Part shown: piece after piece, positions 1-7,925 of the stretch
Numbering within the stretch: position 1 is the first letter of the stretch
Layout of the letters: every line of letters starts with the position of its first letter
Assembly (NCBI GenBank): GCA_964342355.1
Contig: CAYFFG010000009.1
Coordinates: forward strand, 1-64,000
Origin: Hirschia sp964342355
Lineage (GTDB): Bacteria; Pseudomonadota; Alphaproteobacteria; Caulobacterales; Hyphomonadaceae
DNA: 64,000 nt
Reading direction: 5' to 3'
Made by a program: the position numbers and the translations under genes
The notes under the pieces: generated by a model
Database searches by the model: none
What the model was told of the DNA's origin: nothing
The model's input: the letters and a program-made list of their open reading frames with translations, nothing else

Positions 1-136
1 ATCACGCGCTCCGCCAGTTGCCCCTCCCCCCTCCAGACGGAAACGTCGTGGAGATGTTGGCGCTAGTGATGCAACGTCCTCTTTCTCAAAGCGCATGCAT
101 AATCAGAATGGACCTCAAAAGCAGGTATGCGCCAAA

Positions 137-197
137 TCAGGCAATATCATAAACTACTATTTCATTATTACCTGAAATACGGTAGGCGTGCGCCAAA
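137..197. promoter_or_regulatory. Repeat pair upstream of the porin gene
   Basis: Two repeat signals lie in the 224 bases before the porin gene. One is a 9-bp inverted repeat with one mismatch, TCAGGCAAT at 137-145 against ATTACCTGA at 167-175. The other is a direct repeat TGCGCCAAA at 128-136 and 189-197. They may be operator half-sites, but no regulator is identified. Bases 1-127 show nothing else I can support. Confidence 0.25.
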
Positions 198-224
198 CAT
201 GATGAGAAGGCCCCGCCAAATACT

Positions 225-1616
225 ATGAAACATGCCCTCCTGCTTTCCGCTATCTGTCTGCCATTTGCGCCTTTGGCGAGTGCTGACACGCCTTTCCGCC
301 TTGAGGAGGCCGTTGATGCGCCAGAGTGGCTAACGCTGAAAGGCGAGACACGTGTGCGTTACGAAAGTCTGGACGGCCAGTTCCGCGCCGGGCGCACAGG
401 CTCTGACCAGCTCTTACTATTCCGCTCATTATTCCTGGCGGAGGCTGACACAGGCCCTGTCGCTTTCGGATTTGAATTGCAGGACAGCCGCACATATCTG
501 GGTGATGAAGGCACGCCACTGTCCGCCTCCATCACCAATCCGCTCGATTTCCTGCAGGCCTATGCCCGTATCGACGCTCTGCCAGGCGTTTTAGGAGATG
601 GATCAACAAGCAAGCTGACACTGGGGCGTCAGACTGTCTCTATCGGCTCCAAACGCCAGATCGAGCGTGTGGACTACGCTAACGTCATCCGCGCTTATAC
701 GGGCGCACATTTTGAATCCGTTTCCAAGCGCGGCGACGAGTTGCACGCCATTTACGTTGTGCCTGTTGCGCGCCTGCCCAGCACTCGTCCAGAACTGGAC
801 GACAACACCTTGTCAGGCGATGAGGAACAATGGGGTCGCGAAATCTGGGGCGTGCACTATCGCCGTGCGGACATCCTGCCAAACCTAGCGCCTGACCTAT
901 GGGGCGAAGTTTATGTCTATGGGCTGGAAGAGCGCGACACGTCCGCATTCGCCACACCTGATCGCTCTTATGTCTCACCCGGCTTTCGTCTCTACCGCAA
1001 ACCAAAGGCCGGACAGTGGGACATTGATCTGGAAGCCTCACGCCGCATGGGGACGCGCTATGCGACCAGCGCCGCGACAGACACGCAAAGCCTAGAGGTC
1101 GAAGCTGACCTTCTCTTTGCTGCGCTGGGCTATACGTTTGATGCGCCATGGAAACCGCGTTTCGCGCTGGAATACTACTATGCGAGCGGGGATGACGATC
1201 CTAACGACCTGAAATTCGATCAGCATGAGCGTCTGTTTGGTTCGCGCCGGTCAGATCTCAACAACACATCAATCCATGGACCGCTTACGCCAGCCAACCT
1301 CAATGCGCCGGGTTTCAGAGTTGAGGTCAAACCTAACGATCGCTGGGATGGCCGCTTCTATTACCACGCCGCCTATCTGGCGTCTGAAACGGACAGCTGG
1401 GTCATCGCGCGTCGTCGCGACCCAACCGGCGCAGCGGGCGACTTTATCGGTCATGTGCTTGACGGCCGTGCGCGTTACTGGGTCGTGCCAGACAATCTTC
1501 GCCTGGAAATTGGCGCATCAGCCTTGTTTATGGGGGATTTTGCTGAAAACCTGGCAACCCCGCCGGAAGATGACACCACGCTGTTTGGCTATTCCATGCT
1601 GACATTCAGCTTTTAG
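225..1616 (+). CDS. Alginate-export-type outer membrane porin
   Basis: This 463-residue protein looks like an outer membrane beta-barrel of the alginate export (AlgE-like) family. Residues 1-20 form a signal peptide ending in LASA. The mature part opens with a segment typical of this family (LKGETRVRYESLDGQFR), alternates short aromatic strands, and ends in phenylalanine (MLTFSF), as barrel proteins do. Members move anionic polysaccharides or other solutes across the outer membrane, and many are not linked to alginate. No alginate gene is nearby, so the substrate is unknown. The Shine-Dalgarno is weak (GAGAAGG about 15 bases upstream). A strong hairpin terminator follows the stop. Confidence 0.75.
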   Translation: MKHALLLSAICLPFAPLASADTPFRLEEAVDAPEWLTLKGETRVRYESLDGQFRAGRTGSDQLLLFRSLFLAEADTGPVAFGFELQDSRTYLGDEGTPLSASITNPLDFLQAYARIDALPGVLGDGSTSKLTLGRQTVSIGSKRQIERVDYANVIRAYTGAHFESVSKRGDELHAIYVVPVARLPSTRPELDDNTLSGDEEQWGREIWGVHYRRADILPNLAPDLWGEVYVYGLEERDTSAFATPDRSYVSPGFRLYRKPKAGQWDIDLEASRRMGTRYATSAATDTQSLEVEADLLFAALGYTFDAPWKPRFALEYYYASGDDDPNDLKFDQHERLFGSRRSDLNNTSIHGPLTPANLNAPGFRVEVKPNDRWDGRFYYHAAYLASETDSWVIARRRDPTGAAGDFIGHVLDGRARYWVVPDNLRLEIGASALFMGDFAENLATPPEDDTTLFGYSMLTFSF

Positions 1617-1624
1617 CGTAGAAC

Positions 1625-1657
1625 AAAAAAGGCCGCCCCATAATGGAGCGGCCTTTT
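1625..1657. terminator. Bidirectional rho-independent terminator
   Basis: A stem formed by 1631-1640 and 1644-1653, with one mismatch and a three-base loop, is preceded by six A and followed by four T. It sits between the convergent porin and popZ genes, so it can end transcription from both sides. Confidence 0.85.
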
Positions 1658-1679
1658 GCAATTCACATTGAAAGTCGGA

Positions 1680-2387
1680 TCAGCGCGCCATGCGGGAAAT
1701 GCGCTGCAATTCCTTCTGCACTTCCTGCTCGACCAGTTGAGCAAGGTTTTCATCCAGCCATTCTTTAAGCATCGGCTTGAGCATTTCCTTGACGAGATCC
1801 TCCAGTGTGACGCCTTGCGACAGCATCATGGAGCCCATCAATTTGCCTAGCTGGCTTGCTGCCGCCGAGGCTGTCGCATCCGCGACCAGGCCTTCGCCAG
1901 CAGGCGCCGCCGCTGGAGTGGGAGCTGGCGCTGGCGTCGCCTGCGCAACAGGTTCAGGCTCAGGCGCTGGCGCAGGTTCCGGCTCGGGCTCTGGTTCTGG
2001 CGCCGGCTCCTCTAATGCGTCTTCTTCCATGCCCCATTCGGACATGTCGACTTCAGGCTCTTCTTCAGCTGCTGGCTTGTCATCTTCATCTTCGATGATG
2101 ATATCCCAGTCTTCAGCTTTGACCAATTCTTCAACGGGCTCTGCTTCAGCAGAAATCTCTTCGCCGGCAGGCGCTTCGTCCGGCTCAGTCAGATCCTCAG
2201 GCCAATCCAATTCGTCTTCGGTCAGATCAAGCGGCACTTCATCTTCGCTTTCGGCCTGTTCGGAGAGTTCAAGGACGTCACCGCCGTCTGGCCCCGCCTC
2301 TGTGTCATCATCGTCAGAGATAATCTTACGGATCGACGCAAGGATCTCCTCCATGGTCGGTTCGGCTTTGGCTTCTTCAGCAGACAT
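1680..2387 (-). CDS. popZ: PopZ polar organizing protein
   Basis: This 235-residue protein has the PopZ (DUF2497) layout. A short N-terminal helix (EPTMEEILASIRKIIS, about residues 9-24) is followed by a long acidic, proline-glutamate-rich linker (about 25-155, with EPEPEP and APAPEP repeats). A C-terminal helical oligomerization region (about 175-235) ends in RISRMAR. In Caulobacter, PopZ builds a polar matrix that anchors the ParB-parS complex and recruits cell-cycle signalling proteins. GAGG lies six bases before the ATG. The gene follows the tolC and methyltransferase genes, the usual alphaproteobacterial order. The valS gene that often comes next is absent, replaced by the convergent porin gene. 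Confidence 0.92.
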   Translation of the reverse strand: MSAEEAKAEPTMEEILASIRKIISDDDDTEAGPDGGDVLELSEQAESEDEVPLDLTEDELDWPEDLTEPDEAPAGEEISAEAEPVEELVKAEDWDIIIEDEDDKPAAEEEPEVDMSEWGMEEDALEEPAPEPEPEPEPAPAPEPEPVAQATPAPAPTPAAAPAGEGLVADATASAAASQLGKLMGSMMLSQGVTLEDLVKEMLKPMLKEWLDENLAQLVEQEVQKELQRISRMAR

Positions 2388-2459
2388 AACGCGCCTCTAA
2401 ACTTTGTTCCCACTACGGCCATATGGTCCGCATAGCGTCAGGCATAGTGTGGAGCAAAC

Positions 2460-2467
2460 ATGGTTAA
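2460..2467 (-). promoter_or_regulatory. Possible CtrA half-site before popZ
   Basis: On the popZ strand this reads TTAACCAT, the 8-base half-site described for CtrA in Caulobacter, about 73 bases before the popZ start. There is no second half-site at the right spacing. An 8-base match can be chance. Confidence 0.3.
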
Positions 2468-2520
2468 CATTCCACACCTAACTGACATGATTCCAGTTAC
2501 CGTGGAGTTTCATCACGTTT

Positions 2521-3882
2521 TTATAATGGAATGTTAACACCCAGTGATTGGGGAGAAAGTTGACCCATTTCAGCCAATAATTGGTGAACAGCGACATAAT
2601 AATCGCGCTCAGCTTCAATGAGAGCCAAACGCGCTGTAAGCAATTCCTGCTCCTGATCAAGCACGTCCAGCGTCGTGCGAAGGCCAACGGCAAGTTCCTG
2701 TTCTGCGCCTTCAAACGCAATTTCCGCGGCTTCCACCTGGCGCTGAGAGGCATCTATTGCGCTTTTGTTCGCAACCATCAGATACCATGCTCTGGTCACA
2801 TTCGCAGTCCGCAACCGCTCAGCAGCGCGAACCTGTTGTTTGAGTTGGTCTTCCTGAAGTTTGGCTGCGCGGATCTGAGACGCAAACAATCCGCCCTGAT
2901 ATATCGGCATCGAAAATGTGGCCGTGACAGAAGCAGAGCTATCTTCAATACCCGGGTCGCCATAGGTCTGATTGAGCCCAGCTCGCCCTGACAAGGAAAC
3001 ATTCGGGCGTCTTTCTGCTTTTGCAGCGTCCACCCCATGCGCAGCGGCTTTAGCCGATGCGCGCAATGCGACCAATTCAGGATTTCGAGACAGCGCCGCC
3101 TGAACAGCCGTTTCCAGTTCTTCCGGCGTTAACGGCGCGTCAGGCACATCAGCCAACTGAATCGGCGCGCGACCCACAAGCGCCTCATACTGTGCTCTGG
3201 CGCTTTCAAGACCTGATAACGTCGCTGCAAACTGCGCTTCTGCGCCAGCAAGACGGGCTTGCGCCTGCGCAACATCGGTTCGTGTCACCTCGCCAGCCTC
3301 AAAGCGCGCCTTTGCCGCCTCAACCTGCGTCTCAAGAACTTTCACATTGCTTTTGCGGATCTCAACAGCTGCGAGCTGTGTTCTGACTTCCATGTAAGCG
3401 GAAACCACATTCAGGATCATATCCTGTTCGACAGTGAAGAGTTCTGCTTCCGCGACATTGACGCCTTCCTGCGCCTGATTGACACCCGCAGCAATGCGTC
3501 CGCCCGACCAGATGCTTTGTGAAATTTCCAGACCAACGGAGGCGTTCGCAGCGCTATTGTCGCGGGTAGGTATCTGCTGTCCAAGAAAACCATTCGTCCG
3601 CGTTTGCTGATAACCTGTCGACGTATTGACGCCGACACTTGGTTTCCATGCTGACTTAGCCTGAACTAACTGCTCATCCGCAATCAAACGCGCGCGCCGC
3701 TGAGCGAGGACACTTGGGTTTTTTTGATAAGCCGACAAAATCGCGTCGCGTAACGTATCACCGTAAGGCGCAATTTCCTCATTCATAACTGGCTCAGCCT
3801 GATCCGAATCGACCTGCGCCCAGCAAATTTGTCCGGATTGCGCACCAGCAATCAGCGCTACAGAAAGTATCGTACGTTTCAT
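2521..3882 (-). CDS. tolC: TolC-family outer membrane efflux protein
   Basis: This 453-residue TolC-like protein forms the outer membrane and periplasmic tunnel of type I secretion and tripartite efflux systems. A signal peptide covers residues 1-22 (ending CWA). Two repeated outer membrane efflux domains follow, each with long helices rich in alanine, glutamine and glutamate (for example EAELFTVEQDMILNVVSAY and the LRTTLDVLDQEQELL region). The length is normal for the family. It lies downstream of the PCMT-family gene on the same strand, with 176 bases between them, the common alphaproteobacterial arrangement. No inner membrane pump partner is in the window, so its partner system is not known. 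Confidence 0.92.
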   Translation of the reverse strand: MKRTILSVALIAGAQSGQICWAQVDSDQAEPVMNEEIAPYGDTLRDAILSAYQKNPSVLAQRRARLIADEQLVQAKSAWKPSVGVNTSTGYQQTRTNGFLGQQIPTRDNSAANASVGLEISQSIWSGGRIAAGVNQAQEGVNVAEAELFTVEQDMILNVVSAYMEVRTQLAAVEIRKSNVKVLETQVEAAKARFEAGEVTRTDVAQAQARLAGAEAQFAATLSGLESARAQYEALVGRAPIQLADVPDAPLTPEELETAVQAALSRNPELVALRASAKAAAHGVDAAKAERRPNVSLSGRAGLNQTYGDPGIEDSSASVTATFSMPIYQGGLFASQIRAAKLQEDQLKQQVRAAERLRTANVTRAWYLMVANKSAIDASQRQVEAAEIAFEGAEQELAVGLRTTLDVLDQEQELLTARLALIEAERDYYVAVHQLLAEMGQLSPQSLGVNIPL

Positions 3883-4058
3883 CTAGGCGTCCCACCTCAT
3901 TCAGCGTCACTCTACATCACCAGCTTACCACCTTAAAGTAGCGGAAAAACTAATCCTACAGCTAGGCTGTCGTGAAAAAATGGGCAAACGAATTCCCCAT
4001 CCAAGCCACAAACGCAAAAAGCAGGCCTGCTGATTAGGTAGATGTGTGGGAAACTGAA

Positions 4059-4709
4059 TCAGAATGAAAAGCTAGGCGCCGCTTCAAAGCCAGGCAAACG
4101 CGGAGGCGCAGAATCAAATACTTTCCGGCAAGAGATCACATTATCTGCCTTGGTATAAATGCACGCGTGAGAGGCCTTTCCTGTGCGAACAACAACAGCC
4201 AGACGACCGCCATCTTTTAATTGCTCGAACCAGGCTTGCGCTGGCGCATCCACAGAACCATTCACAAAGATCACATCGTACGGTCCCTCGCCCGCCAGTC
4301 CGGCAGACAGATCGCCACTTACAACGTCGGCATTGTCGATGTCTAATTCATCAAGACGCGCAGACGCCGCTTCCGCCAGTTCTTGATCCGTTTCAAGTCC
4401 GATAACAGCCGCAGCAAGCTTAGACAGAATAGCGGACGAATAACCAGTCCCTGGCGCGATATCCAGAACTTCGTCTTCTGCTGTAATGTCTGCGGCCTGA
4501 AGCAATTTGGCAAAATCACGCGAACGCCACATCCAGCGCCCTGGCGCTGTTTCGTGTTCAAACTCTGCATAAGCCAAAGCATGGCGTGATTTTGGCAAGA
4601 AGGGCTCGCGAGGTATGTCCTGCAAAGCGGCGTGAATGCGTCGGTCGGTCACATCATTAGGACGGACCTGCGTATCGATCATGGTTTCACGAGCGTCTGC
4701 ATTATTCAT
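4059..4709 (-). CDS. Protein-L-isoaspartate methyltransferase family protein
   Basis: This 216-residue protein has a Rossmann-type S-adenosylmethionine fold with motif I at residues 81-95 (VLDIAPGTGYSSAIL). It belongs to the PCMT family found upstream of tolC in Alphaproteobacteria. The N-terminal part (MIDTQVRPNDVTDRRI, then IPREPFLP) matches this subgroup rather than classical Pcm, so repair of isoaspartate in damaged proteins is likely but not certain. GAGGA lies about ten bases before the ATG. Downstream there is only a short palindrome at 4020-4031 followed, on this strand, by five T, which would be a weak terminator. Confidence 0.85.
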   Translation of the reverse strand: MNNADARETMIDTQVRPNDVTDRRIHAALQDIPREPFLPKSRHALAYAEFEHETAPGRWMWRSRDFAKLLQAADITAEDEVLDIAPGTGYSSAILSKLAAAVIGLETDQELAEAASARLDELDIDNADVVSGDLSAGLAGEGPYDVIFVNGSVDAPAQAWFEQLKDGGRLAVVVRTGKASHACIYTKADNVISCRKVFDSAPPRLPGFEAAPSFSF

Positions 4710-5045
4710 GGTTCAGATTTTCCTCATGCGAGCCGAAAAGCGGATCATCTTCGCGCAAATTAGATCGACTATTATCACACGCTGCGCGCAAAACAATGTG
4801 ACGCCTTGTCTTTCTGACGCAGTTTGGAAAAAAGCAGCAGATATCAGACGTTTCGAGAAACGAGATTCTGATCCGAAGATTAGAATTTGGTTTCATCAAA
4901 TACGGTCAAACAAAAGAATCATGTGATTCCTTTGATGATTTTTCAAAGCTACTCTTTCCAATCCGAAGAAAAATGATATGACACACAGCTCGCTGGACCA
5001 CATGAGTCTTTAGCGTTTGTCCTTATCATGGACACTATCTTAAAT
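4710..5045. other. Divergent intergenic region
   Basis: No gene is seen. The region separates the leftward methyltransferase gene from tRNA-Cys and must hold promoters for both. It contains an inverted repeat, GAATCA-TG-TGATTC at 4916-4929, extended by near-symmetric flanks, which carries two GANTC sites. GANTC is the CcrM methylation target in many Alphaproteobacteria. Confidence 0.5.
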
Positions 5046-5119
5046 GGCTGCGTGGCGGAGTGGTGACGCAGCGGATTGCAAATCCGTGTACCCCGGTTCG
5101 ATTCCGGGCGCAGCCTCCA
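5046..5119 (+). tRNA. tRNA-Cys (GCA)
   Basis: The acceptor stem GGCTGCG pairs with CGCAGCC. The anticodon loop is TTGCAAA between a GCGGA/TCCGT stem, giving anticodon GCA. The T arm is CCGG-TTCGATT-CCGG. Discriminator T and CCA are encoded at the 3' end. The total length is 74 bases. Confidence 0.96.
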
Positions 5120-5321
5120 AAGATCCTTATTTTTCAAGATGCTACAACACTTTCTTTATGCACTACATGAAGTCAGCACTTTTGTGTATTTAATCCGCAC
5201 GCCAATACATCAAATTTCATGCAAATTTTACCAATTGGCCAATATTTACCCGCCATTAACCAATATGGACGATATTGCCTATGTCTTCTCTTGAAGACAC
5301 CCCACCATCACCCAACGCCTT

Positions 5322-5355
5322 GACGGGAGCTTTTATCTAGCTCCCGTCTTTTTTT
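5322..5355 (+). terminator. Rho-independent terminator
   Basis: A perfect 9-bp stem (GACGGGAGC at 5322-5330, GCTCCCGTC at 5340-5348) with a nine-base loop is followed by seven T. It acts on the plus strand and lies about 200 bases after tRNA-Cys. No convincing gene lies between them, so that stretch may be tRNA trailer or an unrecognised small RNA. Confidence 0.85.
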
Positions 5356-5457
5356 GCCCGGTGATTTTATCGCTTTTATGCAAAAGAGTTCAAAATACCG
5401 ATGAAAAGGGATTGAACTTATCTCTCAGGCTAGATATACGGCCTGTCTCTTCGGCGT

Positions 5458-5533
5458 TCCGCGATAGCTCAGTTGGTAGAGCAGTCGGCTGTTAACCGAC
5501 CGGTCGTAGGTTCGAGCCCTACTCGCGGAGCCA
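5458..5533 (+). tRNA. tRNA-Asn (GTT)
   Basis: The acceptor stem TCCGCGA pairs with TCGCGGA. The D arm is GCTC-AGTTGGTAGA-GC. The anticodon loop is CTGTTAA between GTCGG and CCGAC, giving anticodon GTT. The T arm is GTAGG-TTCGAGC-CCTAC, and CCA is encoded. The total length is 76 bases. Confidence 0.96.
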
Positions 5534-5671
5534 TTTCACTTCACTTCCAGTACAGTATAATGGCCACGACGTACGTTGAAGTTCCTGATCAGATTTGATC
5601 GATCAGCGATTGTCCCTTTCGGTCGCAAGCGACCTCAACACCTGGTCATGTGGGTTAAAACGCGCCCAGGT
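5534..5671 (+). promoter_or_regulatory. Candidate promoter and structured leader of the nitrate operon
   Basis: A perfect TATAAT lies at 5556-5561, with TTTCAC at 5534-5539 as a poor -35 element 16 bases upstream. The following 200-base leader can form three hairpins: CTGATC/GATCAG (5585-5590 with 5601-5606), GGTCG/CGACC (5621-5625 with 5630-5634) and ACCTGG/CCAGGT (5640-5645 with 5666-5671). Nitrate operons are often controlled by NasR or NasT antitermination at leader hairpins. The A1/G4 hexaloops of the known ANTAR target are not evident here. Confidence 0.35.
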
Positions 5672-5768
5672 TACAAATCCCGCTCAAGACAAAGACTGGA
5701 CGTCGCGTGAGGATCGCAGCAAGATTGCCTAAATGGTGAATACGCGTCGGCTGATGGAAGGGACCAAC

Positions 5769-6134
5769 ATGACGATTTCCAAACCTGCTTTTATCCAAGG
5801 CACATACAACTTTGCCGGTGAGGGTCTGGAACAGCCGATCAACTTGTATAACGCCGAATACATTGTTCCAGAGGGACGTTCCGCAAAACTCGTCTACTTT
5901 CGGGCCGGTCAGTCCAGCGATGACATCGTCAATCTGACATTGCTGCGCAATGGAGAGACCATGCGTTTGTTTCCGCTAGGCATGAAAAGTTCGATGCACT
6001 TCCCTCTTGCGATTACTGAAGAATTACCAGCCGGAACAAAATTAGAGCTTAAACTACTCGCCCCTAAAGGCATTTCCGGTTCTCTGTTCGTGGACCTGGG
6101 ATTCATGGAAGAACGTCCAGAAGCGATCGGATAG
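5769..6134 (+). CDS. Small beta-rich protein of unknown function, first in nitrate operon
   Basis: I do not recognise this 121-residue protein. The ATG at 5769 is chosen because AAGGGA lies just before it; an in-frame start at 5733 has no such site. It has no signal peptide, membrane segment or cysteine. The sequence alternates short hydrophobic strands with polar turns (SAKLVYFRAGQSSDDIVNLT, then LRNGETMRLFPLG, then GTKLELKLLAPKG), suggesting a compact all-beta domain. It sits between the tRNA genes and the nitrate transporter gene on the same strand, so a role in nitrate or molybdopterin-enzyme metabolism is possible, but this rests only on position. Confidence 0.75.
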   Translation: MTISKPAFIQGTYNFAGEGLEQPINLYNAEYIVPEGRSAKLVYFRAGQSSDDIVNLTLLRNGETMRLFPLGMKSSMHFPLAITEELPAGTKLELKLLAPKGISGSLFVDLGFMEERPEAIG

Positions 6135-6448
6135 CGGTCAAATTAACAGCATATCACTTCAGCGATGCACAATCTTTGCGCACCCCGCGCTCTAATTAGA
6201 CCTCTGTCTAGTTGCGCCGACATTTTCGGTCGAGTTTCAGGCCGAGACGATAAATAAGACCAGTTCTTCGACGCTGAAGACACATTTGTTTCTGATCCGA
6301 TGGCGGACGCGAAACTGAAAAAGACAGAGACCTTTAGTCCGCGCGCAATGTGACGGCGCGACAATGGAAGAACTGTCTAAAGCACCCCTTTACCTAGTGG
6401 CTTTTCGAGGGATTTCGAGTTGTTTTGCTCGACCCCAAGGAGTTTGGT
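6135..6448 (+). other. Intergenic region before narK with two hairpins
   Basis: No gene is seen. Two hairpins occur: an 8-bp stem with loop CTCT (6194-6201 with 6206-6213) and a 6-bp stem (TCGGTC at 6226-6231 with GGCCGA at 6240-6245). Neither has a T tract. They may be part of a leader or processing region in the nitrate transcript. Confidence 0.3.
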
Positions 6449-7918
6449 TTGACCCCGCCGACCGATCAGAAATTCAACCTATTATCCTTCACAGGCAAGA
6501 TGAAGATCCTGCACCTGACATGGATCGCTTTCTTCATCACTTTTGTCGTCTGGTTCAACATGGCCCCCATGCTGCAGGCGATCGCCAAATCACTCGGTTT
6601 GAGCCCTGCGCAGGTTAAGTCGCTCCTGGTCCTCAACGTGTCGCTGGCCATACCAGCGCGTATCATTGTCGGCATGCTGACCGATAAATTCGGCCCGAAA
6701 CGCGTCTATTCCGGTCTGTTGTTCTTAGCGTCTATCCCCTGTTTCGCCTTTGCTATGGCGGACAGCTATGGGCAACTCGTTATAGCGCGTTTCGTGCTGG
6801 GTTTTGTCGGCGCCGGTTTCGTGATCGGTATCCGCATGGTGTCTGAATGGTTCCCCCACAATGAGCTGGGCGCAGCAGAAGGCATTTATGGCGGTTGGGG
6901 TAATTTCGGGTCGGCCGCCGCTGCTTTCACACTGCCAACAATCGCATTGATGTTTGGCGGCGAGGACGGCTGGCGCTGGGCGATCGGCATCACCGGTCTG
7001 ATGTGTTTCTTCTACAGCTTCGTCTACTACTTCAATGTGAAGGACGTACCCGAAGGGTCACACTATTTTAAACCACGCACAACCGGCTCGATGTTGGTCA
7101 CAAGCAAGGGCGACCTGCTGTTCCTGATCGTGATGAAGCTACCACTTTACATCGCGCTTGGCGCACTGGCGTGGAACCTGAAAAACGTCAACCTGCTCAA
7201 CGTCTCCGTGATGCAGACAATCTGGGTCGCCCTCGTCGCTATCTATGCAGCCGACAGCTACAACTCTATTCGCGCCAACATGCCTGAACTAAAAAAGGGC
7301 GTCCCTGACATTCAAAAATACAAGTTCAAACAAGTCGCGGTGTTGAACATCTTGTATTTTGCAACCTTCGGATCAGAGCTGGCCGTTATTTCTATGCTGC
7401 CGCTCTTTTACGAGACAACCTTCGAGCTGAGTGCGGTATACGCCGGCATGGTCGCTTCCGCTTATGCGTTCATGAACCTGATGTCGCGTCCTGGTGGTGG
7501 CTGGCTTTCAGACCGTTTCGGTCGCAAATCCACATTGCTTATCCTTACAGCTGGTCTGGCCGTCGGTTACTTTGTTATGTCGCTAGTCGGCTCAGCATGG
7601 CCGTTATGGCTCGCTGTGATAGCAACAATGGCTTGCTCATTCTTCGTACAAGCTGGCGAAGGCGCAGTGTTTGCTGTTGTGCCATTGATCAAGCGGTCTC
7701 AAACAGGCGCAATCGCGGGGATGACCGGCGCTTACGGCAATGTCGGCGCGGTGATTTATCTGATCGTTTTTGCATCTGTGCCGGTCAATGTCTTCTTCCT
7801 GGTCATCGCTTCTACCGCCGTTCTGGGTTTCATCGCCCTTCTCTTCCTTGAAGAACCAAAGGGGGAGATCGCAGAAGTGGCCGACGATGGCACCGTCCAG
7901 ATGATCTCGGTGGGATAG
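6449..7918 (+). CDS. narK: NarK/NasA-type nitrate/nitrite MFS transporter
   Basis: This inner membrane carrier of the nitrate-nitrite porter branch of the major facilitator superfamily has about 12 membrane segments. The family signatures are present in both halves: GGWGNFGSAAA in the first and GMTGAYGNVGAV in the second, with the loop motif DKFGPKR after the second helix. It likely brings nitrate in for NasA. The TTG at 6449 is preferred because AAGGAG lies six bases upstream; an in-frame TTG at 6425 would add eight residues. The ATG further in (MKILHLTW) would remove conserved residues. The kinase-phosphatase gene follows seven bases after the stop. Confidence 0.93.
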   Translation: MTPPTDQKFNLLSFTGKMKILHLTWIAFFITFVVWFNMAPMLQAIAKSLGLSPAQVKSLLVLNVSLAIPARIIVGMLTDKFGPKRVYSGLLFLASIPCFAFAMADSYGQLVIARFVLGFVGAGFVIGIRMVSEWFPHNELGAAEGIYGGWGNFGSAAAAFTLPTIALMFGGEDGWRWAIGITGLMCFFYSFVYYFNVKDVPEGSHYFKPRTTGSMLVTSKGDLLFLIVMKLPLYIALGALAWNLKNVNLLNVSVMQTIWVALVAIYAADSYNSIRANMPELKKGVPDIQKYKFKQVAVLNILYFATFGSELAVISMLPLFYETTFELSAVYAGMVASAYAFMNLMSRPGGGWLSDRFGRKSTLLILTAGLAVGYFVMSLVGSAWPLWLAVIATMACSFFVQAGEGAVFAVVPLIKRSQTGAIAGMTGAYGNVGAVIYLIVFASVPVNVFFLVIASTAVLGFIALLFLEEPKGEIAEVADDGTVQMISVG

Positions 7919-7925
7919 AAAAACC

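Noticed and set aside
1..96. Open minus-strand frame starting at 96 and running off the left edge
   Set aside because: It is only 32 codons, has no good ribosome site at the right distance, includes an odd run of glycine codons from a C-rich stretch, and shows no recognisable N-terminus.
1777..2400. 207-codon serine-rich open frame on the plus strand
   Set aside because: It is antisense to popZ and arises from the repetitive Glu/Pro codons of the linker.
4020..4036. Palindrome AGCAGGCCTGCT next to a run of T on the minus strand as a terminator
   Set aside because: With a realistic loop the stem is only four base pairs, too weak to annotate.
5281..5340. Nineteen-codon open frame ending inside the terminator after tRNA-Cys
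   Set aside because: There is no ribosome binding site and the stop lies in the terminator loop, so it is probably chance.
5556..5580. Sigma-54 promoter TGGC-N-TTG upstream of the nitrate operon
   Set aside because: GG is present but the GC dinucleotide ten bases further is missing, so the -24/-12 rule is not met.
6194..6245. ANTAR (NasR/NasT) target hairpins before narK
   Set aside because: Two hairpins exist, but the loops are CTCT and GAGTTTCA, not hexaloops with A at position 1 and G at position 4.
6364..6618. 84-codon open frame overlapping the narK start
   Set aside because: It is in another frame of narK, with no recognisable protein.
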